A stretch of DNA of 64,000 bases from Clostridia bacterium (GCA_017517685.1 JAFWYK010000003.1:68860-132859), one strand, 5' to 3'; shown: positions 54,053 to 63,182, counted from the first letter of the stretch. Translations and numbers: made by a program. Notes: generated by a model not told the origin, from the letters alone.

Positions 54053-55087
54053 ATGAAATTATTAATGCATACATGTTGTGCACCTTGTAGTATATATTGC
54101 ATAGATTCATTAAGAGGTGAAGGGATAGAGCCAGTTCTTTATTGGTTCAATCCTAATATTCATCCATATATGGAATATAAAGCAAGAAGAGATACTTTAA
54201 TAGAATATTCAAAATTAATAAATGCACAATTAATTATAAATGAAAATTATGGATTAAGAGAGTTTTGTAAAAACGTATCAGATGATATAGATAATAGATG
54301 TACAAATTATTGCTATTTAGTAAGATTAGAAGAAACAGTAAAATACGCTAAAGAAAACGGCTATGATGCGTTTACAAGTACACTTTTTGTAAGTCCATAT
54401 CAAAAACATGATGAATTAAAAAGAATTTGTGAAGAATTATCAAAAAAATATGATATAGAATTTTTATACAGAGATTTTAGACCAGGATTTAGAGAAGGAC
54501 AAAATAAAGCAAGAGAACTTGAACTATATATGCAAAAATATTGTGGTTGTGTATTTTCTGAGGAGATGAGATATTATAACCGCAATTCTATACAAACCAG
54601 TAATACCAATGGTTACGAGATACCAAAAGAACCTAGAATGCAGGTTAAAAAAATAGAAAATAAAGAAGATTATATTGATTTACTTTTAGAGGCAGATCCT
54701 TCAAAAGACATGATACATAAGTATTTGAACGATTCTGATGTATATGCATTAAAAAAAGAAGATGAGTTAATTTCTATTGCAGTTATTTTGCACATTGATA
54801 GAAAAACATTAGAATTAAAAAACATAGTTACAAAAGAAAATTTTAGAAATAAAGGTTATGCAAAAACACTTTTAAAATCATTATGTGGTAATTATAAACA
54901 GAAATATGACAGAATGTTGGTAGGAACAACAGAGAATAATATTCCTTTCTATGTTAAGCAGGGATTTGATAAATATGAGAAAACAATTAAAAATTTCTTT
55001 ATAGATAATTATAAAGAAGAAATAAAAGATGGAGAATTAACTTGTACTGATTTAATATATTATTCAAAAGATTTAAAGAAAAAATAA
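54053..55087 (+). CDS. queH: Epoxyqueuosine reductase QueH fused to a GNAT domain
   Basis: 344 residues. Residues 1-185 are QueH (formerly DUF208): 'MHTCCAPCSIYCIDSL' with the CCxxC cluster, 'PVLYWFNPNIHPYMEYKARR', 'CTNYCYLVRLEETVKYAKEN', 'FTSTLFVSPYQKHDELK' and 'YMQKYCGCVFSEEMRY', so all cysteines of the 4Fe-4S/diiron site are present. It reduces epoxyqueuosine to queuosine in tRNA. Residues about 200-344 are an added acetyltransferase domain: 'VTKENFRNKGYAKTLLKSLC' (CoA loop) and 'VGTTENNIPFYVKQGFDKYE'. The junction reads through without a stop. The acetyl acceptor is unknown. GAGATAAAAG is the ribosome binding site. Confidence 0.85.
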   Translation: MKLLMHTCCAPCSIYCIDSLRGEGIEPVLYWFNPNIHPYMEYKARRDTLIEYSKLINAQLIINENYGLREFCKNVSDDIDNRCTNYCYLVRLEETVKYAKENGYDAFTSTLFVSPYQKHDELKRICEELSKKYDIEFLYRDFRPGFREGQNKARELELYMQKYCGCVFSEEMRYYNRNSIQTSNTNGYEIPKEPRMQVKKIENKEDYIDLLLEADPSKDMIHKYLNDSDVYALKKEDELISIAVILHIDRKTLELKNIVTKENFRNKGYAKTLLKSLCGNYKQKYDRMLVGTTENNIPFYVKQGFDKYEKTIKNFFIDNYKEEIKDGELTCTDLIYYSKDLKKK

Positions 55088-55126
55088 AATATTATAGTTA
55101 TTGAAATAATATCTAACATATATAAG

Positions 55127-55155
55127 AAATCTAATAGAAATATTAGATTTTTTAT
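55127..55155 (+). terminator. Intrinsic terminator at the end of the core block
   Basis: AAATCTAATA (55127-55136) pairs with TATTAGATTT (55141-55150), loop GAAA, followed by TTTATTTT. Confidence 0.85.
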
Positions 55156-55187
55156 TTTGCCTTCAAAAAGGAAGGAGTAAAAAGAAA

Positions 55188-55811
55188 ATGAAAAAAAATG
55201 AAAACAACAAACCAAAAAATAATGAAAAAATTAAAAAAGAAACAGAAAAGATTAAAGAGATTATAAGAAAGGAGACAGGTATTTATATAAAGAAGATGAA
55301 CTCAAGAAACTTAAAGAAAGAATTTGAACAATTTTATTATATTATGGCATCAAATTATTATGAGTGTTTAACAGCAATAGGGTATTTAGATGAAATAGAA
55401 ACTGATTGCTTTGCTTGTATAAAAGATGATTACTTATCAGATTTTGTAAGGTCAATGAGTGCTATGATGAATAAAATATTTTGTGATGAAGAAAAAGACT
55501 TTTCAGATATAATGAATGGAATTATGAGAATGTTAATTTCTGAAGATAAAATTGTTAATATTATAAAAGACGATATACCTAATTGGGTAATATTAAGAAA
55601 AAAGATAAGACCAGGATTAGTAAATATTGTACCTTTATATGATAATTTAAATGAATACTATTTGAATTATTCATATAGTTATAATGTTCAAGAAGATATA
55701 AAACCTTTTATTGCAGGACTTAACAATTTATTTGGTAAATTAGCAGATGATGAGGAGTTTATATATGTTTCTACTCATTTACAAGATGATAGAGAAATAA
55801 CAGAGGAATAA
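55188..55811 (+). CDS. Unknown protein at the left edge of the accessory region
   Basis: 207 residues. A highly basic, charged start (about 1-45, Lys/Glu/Asn-rich) is followed by a globular acidic region with 'FYYIMASNYYECLTAIGYLD' and 'MNGIMRMLISEDKIVNII', and no membrane segment. I do not recognise it. GGAAGGAG stands 12 bases before the ATG. It is monocistronic between two terminators and precedes parA/parB, so it may belong to the same mobile element. Its function is not predictable. Confidence 0.6.
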   Translation: MKKNENNKPKNNEKIKKETEKIKEIIRKETGIYIKKMNSRNLKKEFEQFYYIMASNYYECLTAIGYLDEIETDCFACIKDDYLSDFVRSMSAMMNKIFCDEEKDFSDIMNGIMRMLISEDKIVNIIKDDIPNWVILRKKIRPGLVNIVPLYDNLNEYYLNYSYSYNVQEDIKPFIAGLNNLFGKLADDEEFIYVSTHLQDDREITEE

Positions 55812-55824
55812 ATATTCAAGACAA

Positions 55825-55855
55825 GAGTTAGCTTTTAGGAGTTAGCTCTTTTTTT
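55825..55855 (+). terminator. Intrinsic terminator before parA
   Basis: GAGTTAGCT (55825-55833) pairs with AGTTAGCTC (55840-55848), 9 bp with two G-T wobbles, followed by TTTTTTT. Two similar stems occur at 63133 and 63843. Confidence 0.8.
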
Positions 55856-55871
55856 GAGGAAAGGAGCAAGA

Positions 55872-56697
55872 ATGGGAAAGTGTCAGATAATTGCAATAGC
55901 AAATCAAAAAGGTGGAGTTGGAAAAACAACAACTACATTTAGTTTAGGAGTTGCACTTAGTAAACAAGGAAAAAGAGTATTACTAATTGATGCAGATCCA
56001 CAACGGAGATTTAACTACTTGTATGGGTTACTATAATCAAGATGAATTGCAGAATACTATTGGAACATTAATGTCTGATACTATATGTGATAATGAAATA
56101 AATGCAGAAAATGCTATTCTTCATCATAAAGAAGGAGTAGATTTAATTCCTGCAAATTTAGATTTATCAGCAATAGAGTTTTCATTAGTTAATGCAATGA
56201 GCAGAGAGTTCACGCTTAAAAATTCTATAAGAGGTATTAAAGATAACTATGATTATGTATTGATAGATTGTATGCCATCTCTTGGAATGATAACAATAAA
56301 TGCTCTGGCTTGTAGTGATAAGATAATAATTCCAGTACAGGGAGAATATCTGGCTGCAAAAGGAATGGGACATTTATTAAAGACAGTTACGAGAGTGCAG
56401 AAACAAATAAATCCAAATTTGAAAATAGGTGGAGTATTACTTACATTGGTAGATAAAAGAACAAATTTATCAAAAGATGTAAGAGATACTTTAATCGACA
56501 ATTATGGACAATATGTGAAAATATATGGTGCTGAAATACCAAAAGCAATAAATACTGCAAAATCAACATCAACAGGAAAGAGTATATTTGAATTTGATAA
56601 AAATAGTCCTGTTGCAAACGCATACAATAATTTAGCAAAGGAGGTATTAGAGAATGAAAGAACAAGACAAAAAGATGGTACTTCCAAAGTTAGATGA
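55872..56697 (+). pseudogene. ParA/Soj-family partition ATPase, split by a one-base frameshift
   Basis: The gene starts at ATG 55872 (GAAAGGAG upstream) with the deviant Walker A '[20 protein letters not shown]' and reaches '[10 protein letters not shown]'. One extra base near 56004 (CAA-C-GGA) then shifts the frame; the other frame continues correctly with '[19 protein letters not shown]', 'YVLIDCMPSLGMITINAL' (Walker B and switch) and an ordinary ParA C-terminus to 56697. Removing the C would give about 274 residues, a normal length. Either the copy is inactive, the sequence has an error, or the ribosome shifts frame here. It overlaps parB by 44 bases. ParA-type ATPases segregate plasmids and integrative elements. 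Confidence 0.85.
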
Positions 56698-57604
56698 TTT
56701 ATTCACAAGTCAAGAACAAAGAGATAATCCAGTTGTTGATGAGGTAAAGGAAATAGAACTATATAAAATAGGAGAATTTCCAGACCACCCTTTTAGAGTT
56801 ATAGATGATGATAAAATGGAAGAAATGGTTAAAAGTGTAAAAGAACATGGAGTTTTATTACCTGTTATAGTAAGAAAACGAGGAGAAGGAAATTATCAAA
56901 TGATTTCTGGACATAGAAGAAAAAGAGCGTGTGAACTTGCAGGAATAGATAAAATAAAATGTATTGTTAAAGACTTAACTGATGATGAGGCAACAATTCT
57001 TATGGTAGATAGTAATATTCAAAGAGAAGAAATATTGCCTAGTGAAAAAGCATTTGCATATAAAATGAAACTTGAAGCTATGAAACATCAGGGGAAAAGA
57101 GTTGATTTAGAAGAAAACGAAACTTCCGACCCAATGGGTTGGAAGTTAGAAAGTGCTAATAAATTAGGAAAAGAAGTAGGAGAAAGTATGACTAATATAA
57201 GAAGATATATTCGACTTACTTATTTAATACCAGAATTATTAGAACAAGTTGATAACAAAAGAATAGCTTTTAGACCAGCAGTAGAATTATCATATTTAAG
57301 TGAAGAAAATCAATATGTTGTAGAAAATATATTTGAATTTGATGAGGTAACACCTTCTTTAAGTCAAGCAATAAGATTAAAGAAATTAGAACAAGAAGGA
57401 AACCTAACAGAAGAAAAAATAGAAGAAATACTGCAACAGGAAAAGCCAAATCAAAAAGAATATATAAAGATACACAATGAAAAGATAGAAAAATATATTC
57501 CAAGTAGAGTAAAAGAATCTGGAAATGTTGAAGATTTTATTATTCAATGTGTGCAAGATTATATTAGGCGAGAACGAATAAAACAAGAAAGAAATTCCAG
57601 ATAG
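56654..57604 (+). CDS. ParB/Spo0J-family partition protein
   Basis: 316 residues. The ParB N-terminal nuclease-like/CTPase domain is clear: 'IELYKIGEFPDHPFRVIDDD', 'MVKSVKEHGVLLPVIVRKR', 'YQMISGHRRKRACELAGID' (GHRR) and 'DSNIQREEILPSEKAFAYK' (arm for CTP binding). An HTH region follows ('KLGKEVGESMTNIRRYIRLT') with 'KRIAFRPAVELSYLSEE'. This is the variant common on conjugative elements and plasmids of Bacillota, not chromosomal Spo0J. AAGGAGG lies 9 bases before the ATG, inside the end of parA. No typical chromosomal parS was found; a 10-base direct repeat follows the gene. Confidence 0.9.
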   Translation: MKEQDKKMVLPKLDDLFTSQEQRDNPVVDEVKEIELYKIGEFPDHPFRVIDDDKMEEMVKSVKEHGVLLPVIVRKRGEGNYQMISGHRRKRACELAGIDKIKCIVKDLTDDEATILMVDSNIQREEILPSEKAFAYKMKLEAMKHQGKRVDLEENETSDPMGWKLESANKLGKEVGESMTNIRRYIRLTYLIPELLEQVDNKRIAFRPAVELSYLSEENQYVVENIFEFDEVTPSLSQAIRLKKLEQEGNLTEEKIEEILQQEKPNQKEYIKIHNEKIEKYIPSRVKESGNVEDFIIQCVQDYIRRERIKQERNSR

Positions 57605-57652
57605 TGTGTGAACAAAATTAGATATATTTAGTTATATTTGTTTGTGTGAACA
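57605..57652 (+). repeat. Direct repeat just downstream of parB
   Basis: TGTGTGAACA occurs at 57605-57614 and again at 57643-57652, 38 bases start to start. It could be a partition or regulator binding site; it does not match the chromosomal parS consensus. Otherwise the 209-base gap to 57813 holds only AT-rich DNA and one promoter. Confidence 0.45.
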
Positions 57653-57762
57653 CTTTACAAAGTTTTCCCTTACAATCCCTTTTAAATACATACTATATTA
57701 CAAACTAAAAGATAATTATTATATTTAATTTATAAAAATAATATAAATAATAAATTACATAT

Positions 57763-57790
57763 TTGTTTTTATCTAAAAAAAGCATATAAT
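57763..57790 (+). promoter_or_regulatory. Promoter for the secreted small-domain protein
   Basis: TTGTTT (57763-57768), a 16-base spacer and TATAAT (57785-57790), 23 bases before the start codon. Confidence 0.5.
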
Positions 57791-57813
57791 TAAGCTATAA
57801 GGAGATGGTAGTA

Positions 57814-58509
57814 ATGAAGAGTAAAAAGATATTAGTTTTAATAATTATAGCCTTAATAGTGGCATTATTTGCGAATATGATGATTATAAAATCAAAGAAA
57901 TTAAGTTTAAGTAAAATAGAAAATGAGAAAGAGATTGTAACTGAAATAAATAATATTGATGACGAAGAAAAAGAAGATATTGAAGTGATTGTTGTTGAAA
58001 ACAATACAGAAGAACAAGAGATTGAAGAAAAAACACATTTAGAAGCGGATATTGTAAAAGTTAATAATACAAGTATTCAAGAAGAACCAAAGAAAAATCC
58101 AACTATTAGACAAGAGAATATAGCAAAAAATACTAATAAAAATGAAGAATCTAAAACTATTGAAAATGATGTTATAAAAAAAGAACAAATGTCTAATACG
58201 GTATTGGAAAATAATGCAAATGATAATAGAGAAAATAACGATGAAGATACGAATGGAACAAGAGTACAAGAAGAGAAAAAAAGTAAAGATAAAGTTACAA
58301 AAGAGCCTACACCAAGTGATTTAGCTTATTGGTGTGCAGAGGGTGGAACTCACCATATTGCAGGAGATGGGGCAAATGAACATGGATATTATTCGAGTTG
58401 GAATGAAGCTCAAATTGCTTTTGAAAATTATACAAAAGGATGGCCTTCTGTTCAATACAAAATAAGTCAATGTTTGTGTGGAAAATACTATTTCTGGGCA
58501 ATAAAATAA
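57814..58509 (+). CDS. Exported or membrane-anchored protein with small Cys/His-containing C-terminal domain
   Basis: 231 residues from ATG 57814, since AAGGAG lies 9 bases before it; an in-frame ATG at 57805 touches that site. N-terminal membrane segment (about 4-25, KILVLIIIALIVALFANMMI), no lipobox cysteine. A long disordered Glu/Asn/Lys-rich stalk follows (about 30-165). The last 60 residues look folded: 'LAYWCAEGGTHHIAGDGANE', 'GYYSSWNEAQIAFENYTKG', 'YKISQCLCGKYYFWAIK'. The cysteines and paired His could bind a metal. Architecture suggests a cell-surface displayed small domain. It directly precedes the giant adhesin gene, from which it is separated by a terminator. Confidence 0.6.
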   Translation: MKSKKILVLIIIALIVALFANMMIIKSKKLSLSKIENEKEIVTEINNIDDEEKEDIEVIVVENNTEEQEIEEKTHLEADIVKVNNTSIQEEPKKNPTIRQENIAKNTNKNEESKTIENDVIKKEQMSNTVLENNANDNRENNDEDTNGTRVQEEKKSKDKVTKEPTPSDLAYWCAEGGTHHIAGDGANEHGYYSSWNEAQIAFENYTKGWPSVQYKISQCLCGKYYFWAIK

Positions 58510-58533
58510 AATTAAATTAAATAAATTATATTT

Positions 58534-58569
58534 ATAAGCTTTAATTTTTTAGTTAAGGCTTATTTTTTA
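58534..58569 (+). terminator. Intrinsic terminator
   Basis: ATAAGCTTTAA (58534-58544) pairs with TTAAGGCTTAT (58553-58563), one G-T wobble, followed by TTTTTAT. Confidence 0.75.
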
Positions 58570-58587
58570 TGAAAGGATGATAAAAAT

Positions 58588-61500
58588 ATGAAAAGTAAAA
58601 CAAAGAAATTTATGGCAATTATATGTTTAGCATTATTGCTATTAACATCTTTGCCAATTAATACTTTTGCAGCATTTATTACTGATATGAATTCAAATGC
58701 ACAATTTGGTGTAATATCAGGAAGTTTAGCAAAAGTAGGACACGAATTACATTATGCTACTTATGATGGTCAAACTTATATAGCTTTTTGTTGTCAAAAG
58801 GGTGTAAAATCTCCTAACGGAAGTGAATATACTTTCAACGGAGATTTTTATGTTCAATATAAACAAAACTTACCACAATACGAGAAAATAGCTGAAATGA
58901 TATATTTTGGTTATACTATGAAATATGGTTTAGGGTTACCATCATCAGATGAAGCATATAGAGCAGCATGTTGTACTCAACAATATGTATGGGAGTATAT
59001 ACATAACAATATAAATAGTTCATTTGATGCATTCCCAAGAGATTCATGGAATGGAAATTTCATGTCATCAGGACACTATGCTAATTGGGTAGCAGAAGCT
59101 GAAGGATATTATAATCAGTATCATGGAAATACATCTTTTAATGGTTCAACACAAAGTGTTGCTATTGGAGATAGAAAAGTGATAACAGATAATAATGGAA
59201 AATTATCAGCATATCAATCATTTTCACAATCAAAAGATGGAGTAACATTTAGCCATACACAAGGAAGTAATGATTTAGTAATAACAATATCTGATAATTG
59301 TAATGTAGAAAATGTAACATTTAATTCAAGAGAATATGGGCTATATCAATTAATGCCAAATGGAAGTGCATATAATAGTTCTACAATGTCAAATTATATG
59401 TATTTTACATTTACTTCAGGTAGTGTTCAAAACTTAATATTTTCTAACTATGTTGATCCATCAGCATTTAGTGTTTCAGTTCATGTTGAAAGTGGAAAAA
59501 TAGAAATTAGAAAAACAAATAATATGGGAAATGCAGTTTCAGATTGTGTTTTTGGTCTATATAGAAATAATGAATGTACTGATTTAGTAAAGAAAGCAAA
59601 TACAAATAATGAAGGTAAAATTTTAATTGAAAAACTAAAACCTGGTACATATTTTGTAAAAGAAGAATCAGTTGCTAGTGGTTATTTATTAGATACAAGT
59701 ATTCAAAGAGTTAATGTAGCAGGTGGTCAAACAGCTAGTGTAACATTTAAAAATAACGAACCTACTGGACAAATAAAGATTTATAAAGTAAGTACAAATA
59801 ATGATAAAATAGCAGGAGCAGAATTTGAAGTAAAGGCAAATGAAGATATATATAATGTTGCGAAAACTAAAAAGTTCTATTCTAAAGGACAAGTAGTTGC
59901 TAAAATAACATCTAATTCAGATGGTGTCGCAACATTAAGTGATATTCCAGTAGGTAAATATATAGTTTATGAAACACAAGCACCTAAAGGATATTTATTA
60001 AATGAAACAATATTTAATGCTAATATTCAATATGTTAATTCTACTACACCAGTTATAGAATTAAAAATTGAAGGAGTAGTTGATACAGAGCCAAAAGGTT
60101 CTATTGAAATAATTAAAAAAGATAGTGAAACAGGAAGCATGGCACAAGGAGATGCTACACTAGAAAATGCAGTTTATAAAGTATTTGCTAATGAAGATAT
60201 ATACAATGTAGCTAAAAGTAAAAAGTATTATTCAAAAGGAGATTTAGTAGCAACAAGAACTATGGATAAATTCGGTAATACAACTCCTGTTGAAGATTTA
60301 CCACTTGGAAAATATATTGTAAAAGAAGATAAAGCTTCAGTTGGTTATTTATTAGATAAAACTGAATACCCAGTAAATTTAGAGTACAAAGACCAACACA
60401 CAAAAGTTATAGCAAATAAGACTACAAGTAATGAAGATGTAAAGAAAATGGGAGTTCACATCTTTAAATCTGGAATAAAAGTAAATTCAGGAGAAACACC
60501 AGGACTTGAAGGTGCAGAATTTACAATAAAATTAAATTCAGCTGTAGAAAGAGCATATTCACAAGGATATACTTATGCTGAAGTATGGAATGGTGTTGAT
60601 GAAAACGGAAATAAAGTTAATGTCGATACTAAAAGAGTAGCAGAGGCTCAAAAAATAGCTCCTACTTATGATGTATTAGTAACTGACAAAGATGGTAATG
60701 CATACACACAAAAGAACTTACCTTATGGTAAATATATCGTTAAGGAAACAGTTACACCAAAAGATTATGAAAGTGCAAGTGATTTCTATTTTTCTATTAC
60801 TCAAGACGAAAGTGAAATAAAAGAAATACCACAAAAAACAAAACATATTGTTGTTAATAATGAACAATTAGAAGCATATATAAAGTTAATCAAAAAAGAT
60901 TTAAAAACTGGAAAAGTTGTTACATTGACAAGTACAACCTTTGAAATAAAAGCTGAAAAAGATATTTACGATAGAGCAACAGGAAAAATAATATGGAAAA
61001 AAGGAGAATCAATTTCACAAAAAATTGGTAGTACAACATATACTTCATTTACAACAAATGCAGATAATATGATAGTACCAGATAAAAGCTTTACTAATAA
61101 CAAAGATGATAAAGGTTCAGTTGTTACTCCTTTACAATTACCAGTTGGAAGTTATGCAATTTATGAAATAAAAACTCCAAAAGGTTTCTTACAATTAGAA
61201 AAACCAGTTACTTTTGAAATAAAAGGAATAAGAGATTATGATAAAGATCAAGATGAAGATTTTATTAAAGAAGTTTTAATGAAAAATGAACAACCTACAG
61301 GCACTTTAATTATAAATAAAACAATAGCATTAAGAGAAGATGCTGACACATCATTGGTTGATACCTCTGATTTATCAGGTATTGAATTCAAACTTACTGC
61401 AAAAGAAGATATTATTGATTATGCAGATGGAAGCAAAATATATACTAAAGGTCAAGAAATAAAGAAATATAATTTGGATAAAAAAGGTAATTTAAAAGTT

Positions 61501-63123
61501 GATAATTTACCTATGGGAACTTATGAATTAGAGGAAACAAAAACTTTAGACGGATTAGTTTTAAATTGGACTAAATATGAAGTAAAATTTGAACAAAAAG
61601 ACTTAACAACAAAGGTATATGAAGATATTAAAGATATATCTAATGATACAACAATGTTTGAATTTTCTAAAAAATCTGTAACAGGAGATGATGAACTTGA
61701 AGGTGCAAAATTATCTGTTATTGATGAAAATAATAAAGTTGTTGATACATGGACATCTACTAAAAAGACTCATAAAATAGAGGGCTTGGTAGTTGGAAAA
61801 ACTTATAAATTAAAAGAAGAAATTGCACCTGATGGATATGTAAGAGCTTCTACAATAGAATTTAAAGTTGAAAGTACAACAAAAGTACAACAAGTTAAAA
61901 TGATAGATAAAATAGTAACAATGACAAAAGCAGATATAGGTGGAAAAGAAATTGAGGGTGCAGAAATTGTTGTTACTGATAAAGACGGAAATGTAATCGA
62001 TAGTTGGACATCTACAAAAGAAAGTCATAACATAAATGGAATAGAAGAAGGTAAAAAATATATTTTACATGAAGAATATGCTCCTGATGGATATGTTGTA
62101 GCAACAGATGTTGAATTTGAAGTTACAAATAAAAAAGATATTCAAAAAGTTGAAATGATAGACAAAATAGTAGAAATGAGCAAAGTCGATATTGCAGGAA
62201 AAGAAATTGAAGGTGCAACAATTCAAGTATTAGATAAAGACAACAAAGTAGTTGATGAGTGGGTATCTGGTAAAGAACCACACAAAATCAAAAATTTAGT
62301 TGAGGGAGAAACTTATACATTACATGAAGAAATAGTTGCAGATTCTTATGTAAAAGCAACTGATGTAGAGTTTATTGTAACACCAGATAAAGAAACACAA
62401 AAAGTAGTTATGATTGATAAATTAGTAGAAATAACAAAAACAGATATAACTAATGGAAACGAATTAGAGGGTGCAGAACTAGAAGTTATAGATGAAGATG
62501 GTAACACAATAGATAAATGGACATCTACTAAAGAACCTCATAAAGTAAAAGGTTTAGAAGAAGGTAAAACATATATCTTAAAAGAAACTACTGCTCCTTA
62601 TGGTTATGAAATTACTGAAGAAATAAAATTCACAGTAACAACTGATAAAGAAACTCAAAAAATAGAAATGAAAGATATGCCAATACTAAAAAATGTAAAG
62701 GTAATTAAGATTGATACTGAAACAAAAGAAGTTATTAAAGATAAATTCATATTTGCAATATACGAAGATCCAGAATGTACAAAACTTATTAAAGAGGTTA
62801 AATCTAATTCAGAAGATGGAACAGCTTTATTTGAAGAATTGAGATATGGAACATATTACATTAAAGAAATAAAAGCACCAAAAGATTATGAATTATCTGA
62901 TAAAGTTGTTAAAGTAGAAATCAATGACAAAGGTATATTTATAGATGATACACAAGTAGAAGAAAATGAAAATACAATAGAATTTACTTTTGAAAATAAA
63001 AAGATAGAAGTTCCTAAAACAGGAGTGGAAAGCAAAATAAAATTATTTGCAGGTTCAATTATTCTATCTTTACTAGGAATAGCTTATATTATAATTAAGA
63101 GTAAACAAAATAAAGATAAATAG
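58588..63123 (+). CDS. Giant wall-anchored adhesin: thioester domain, SpaA/Cna_B repeats, LPXTG-like signal
   Basis: 1511 residues. A signal peptide (1-28, LALLLLTSLPINTFA) leads to an N-terminal thioester domain: Cys68/Cys69 in 'TYIAFCCQKG' and Gln131 in 'ACCTQQYVWEYIH' match the Cys...TQ-x3-W pair that forms the covalent surface bond in Gram-positive adhesins. About eleven beta-sandwich units of SpaA/Cna_B type follow from about 300, each with a Lys near the start, 'LEGAEF'-like text and 'YxxKEExAPxGY' at the end, expected to form Lys-Asn isopeptide bonds. Four near-identical units of 85-86 residues lie at about 1020-1360. The end has sorting signal 'VPKTG' (about 1475-1479), a hydrophobic helix and a Lys-rich tail. 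It binds surfaces or host glycoprotein; the ligand is unknown. GAAAGGATGA is upstream. No sortase gene is in view. Confidence 0.92.
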   Translation: MKSKTKKFMAIICLALLLLTSLPINTFAAFITDMNSNAQFGVISGSLAKVGHELHYATYDGQTYIAFCCQKGVKSPNGSEYTFNGDFYVQYKQNLPQYEKIAEMIYFGYTMKYGLGLPSSDEAYRAACCTQQYVWEYIHNNINSSFDAFPRDSWNGNFMSSGHYANWVAEAEGYYNQYHGNTSFNGSTQSVAIGDRKVITDNNGKLSAYQSFSQSKDGVTFSHTQGSNDLVITISDNCNVENVTFNSREYGLYQLMPNGSAYNSSTMSNYMYFTFTSGSVQNLIFSNYVDPSAFSVSVHVESGKIEIRKTNNMGNAVSDCVFGLYRNNECTDLVKKANTNNEGKILIEKLKPGTYFVKEESVASGYLLDTSIQRVNVAGGQTASVTFKNNEPTGQIKIYKVSTNNDKIAGAEFEVKANEDIYNVAKTKKFYSKGQVVAKITSNSDGVATLSDIPVGKYIVYETQAPKGYLLNETIFNANIQYVNSTTPVIELKIEGVVDTEPKGSIEIIKKDSETGSMAQGDATLENAVYKVFANEDIYNVAKSKKYYSKGDLVATRTMDKFGNTTPVEDLPLGKYIVKEDKASVGYLLDKTEYPVNLEYKDQHTKVIANKTTSNEDVKKMGVHIFKSGIKVNSGETPGLEGAEFTIKLNSAVERAYSQGYTYAEVWNGVDENGNKVNVDTKRVAEAQKIAPTYDVLVTDKDGNAYTQKNLPYGKYIVKETVTPKDYESASDFYFSITQDESEIKEIPQKTKHIVVNNEQLEAYIKLIKKDLKTGKVVTLTSTTFEIKAEKDIYDRATGKIIWKKGESISQKIGSTTYTSFTTNADNMIVPDKSFTNNKDDKGSVVTPLQLPVGSYAIYEIKTPKGFLQLEKPVTFEIKGIRDYDKDQDEDFIKEVLMKNEQPTGTLIINKTIALREDADTSLVDTSDLSGIEFKLTAKEDIIDYADGSKIYTKGQEIKKYNLDKKGNLKVDNLPMGTYELEETKTLDGLVLNWTKYEVKFEQKDLTTKVYEDIKDISNDTTMFEFSKKSVTGDDELEGAKLSVIDENNKVVDTWTSTKKTHKIEGLVVGKTYKLKEEIAPDGYVRASTIEFKVESTTKVQQVKMIDKIVTMTKADIGGKEIEGAEIVVTDKDGNVIDSWTSTKESHNINGIEEGKKYILHEEYAPDGYVVATDVEFEVTNKKDIQKVEMIDKIVEMSKVDIAGKEIEGATIQVLDKDNKVVDEWVSGKEPHKIKNLVEGETYTLHEEIVADSYVKATDVEFIVTPDKETQKVVMIDKLVEITKTDITNGNELEGAELEVIDEDGNTIDKWTSTKEPHKVKGLEEGKTYILKETTAPYGYEITEEIKFTVTTDKETQKIEMKDMPILKNVKVIKIDTETKEVIKDKFIFAIYEDPECTKLIKEVKSNSEDGTALFEELRYGTYYIKEIKAPKDYELSDKVVKVEINDKGIFIDDTQVEENENTIEFTFENKKIEVPKTGVESKIKLFAGSIILSLLGIAYIIIKSKQNKDK
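61651..62668 (+). repeat. Four tandem in-frame repeats inside the adhesin gene
   Basis: Units of 255-258 bases (85-86 residues), each with an 'ELEGA/EIEGA'-like start, 'WTSTKxxHKI', 'ExxAPDGY' and ending in a 'MIDK' block at 61900, 62155, 62410 and (MKD) 62668. They are less identical at base level than at protein level, so the amplification is not very recent. Confidence 0.8.
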
Positions 63124-63132
63124 TAAATGATG

Positions 63133-63158
63133 GAGAGCTAGATTATTAGCTCTCTTTT
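63133..63158 (+). terminator. Intrinsic terminator after the adhesin gene
   Basis: GAGAGCTA (63133-63140) pairs with TAGCTCTC (63147-63154), followed by TTTTG. Confidence 0.8.
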
Positions 63159-63182
63159 GAATATTTGAAAGGAATGATAAAA

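Noticed and set aside
55088-55187. Attachment site of the accessory element
   Set aside because: No tRNA end, integrase gene or recognisable direct repeat could be seen, and the right end is outside the window.
57270-57586. Minus-strand hydrophobic open frames within parB and the adhesin region
   Set aside because: Leu/Phe/Ile-rich translations opposite Lys/Glu-rich genes are a typical artefact; no start signals.
61651-62668. CRISPR-like or intergenic tandem repeat
   Set aside because: The 255-base periodicity is in frame and encodes SpaA-type domains; no short palindromic repeats with spacers.
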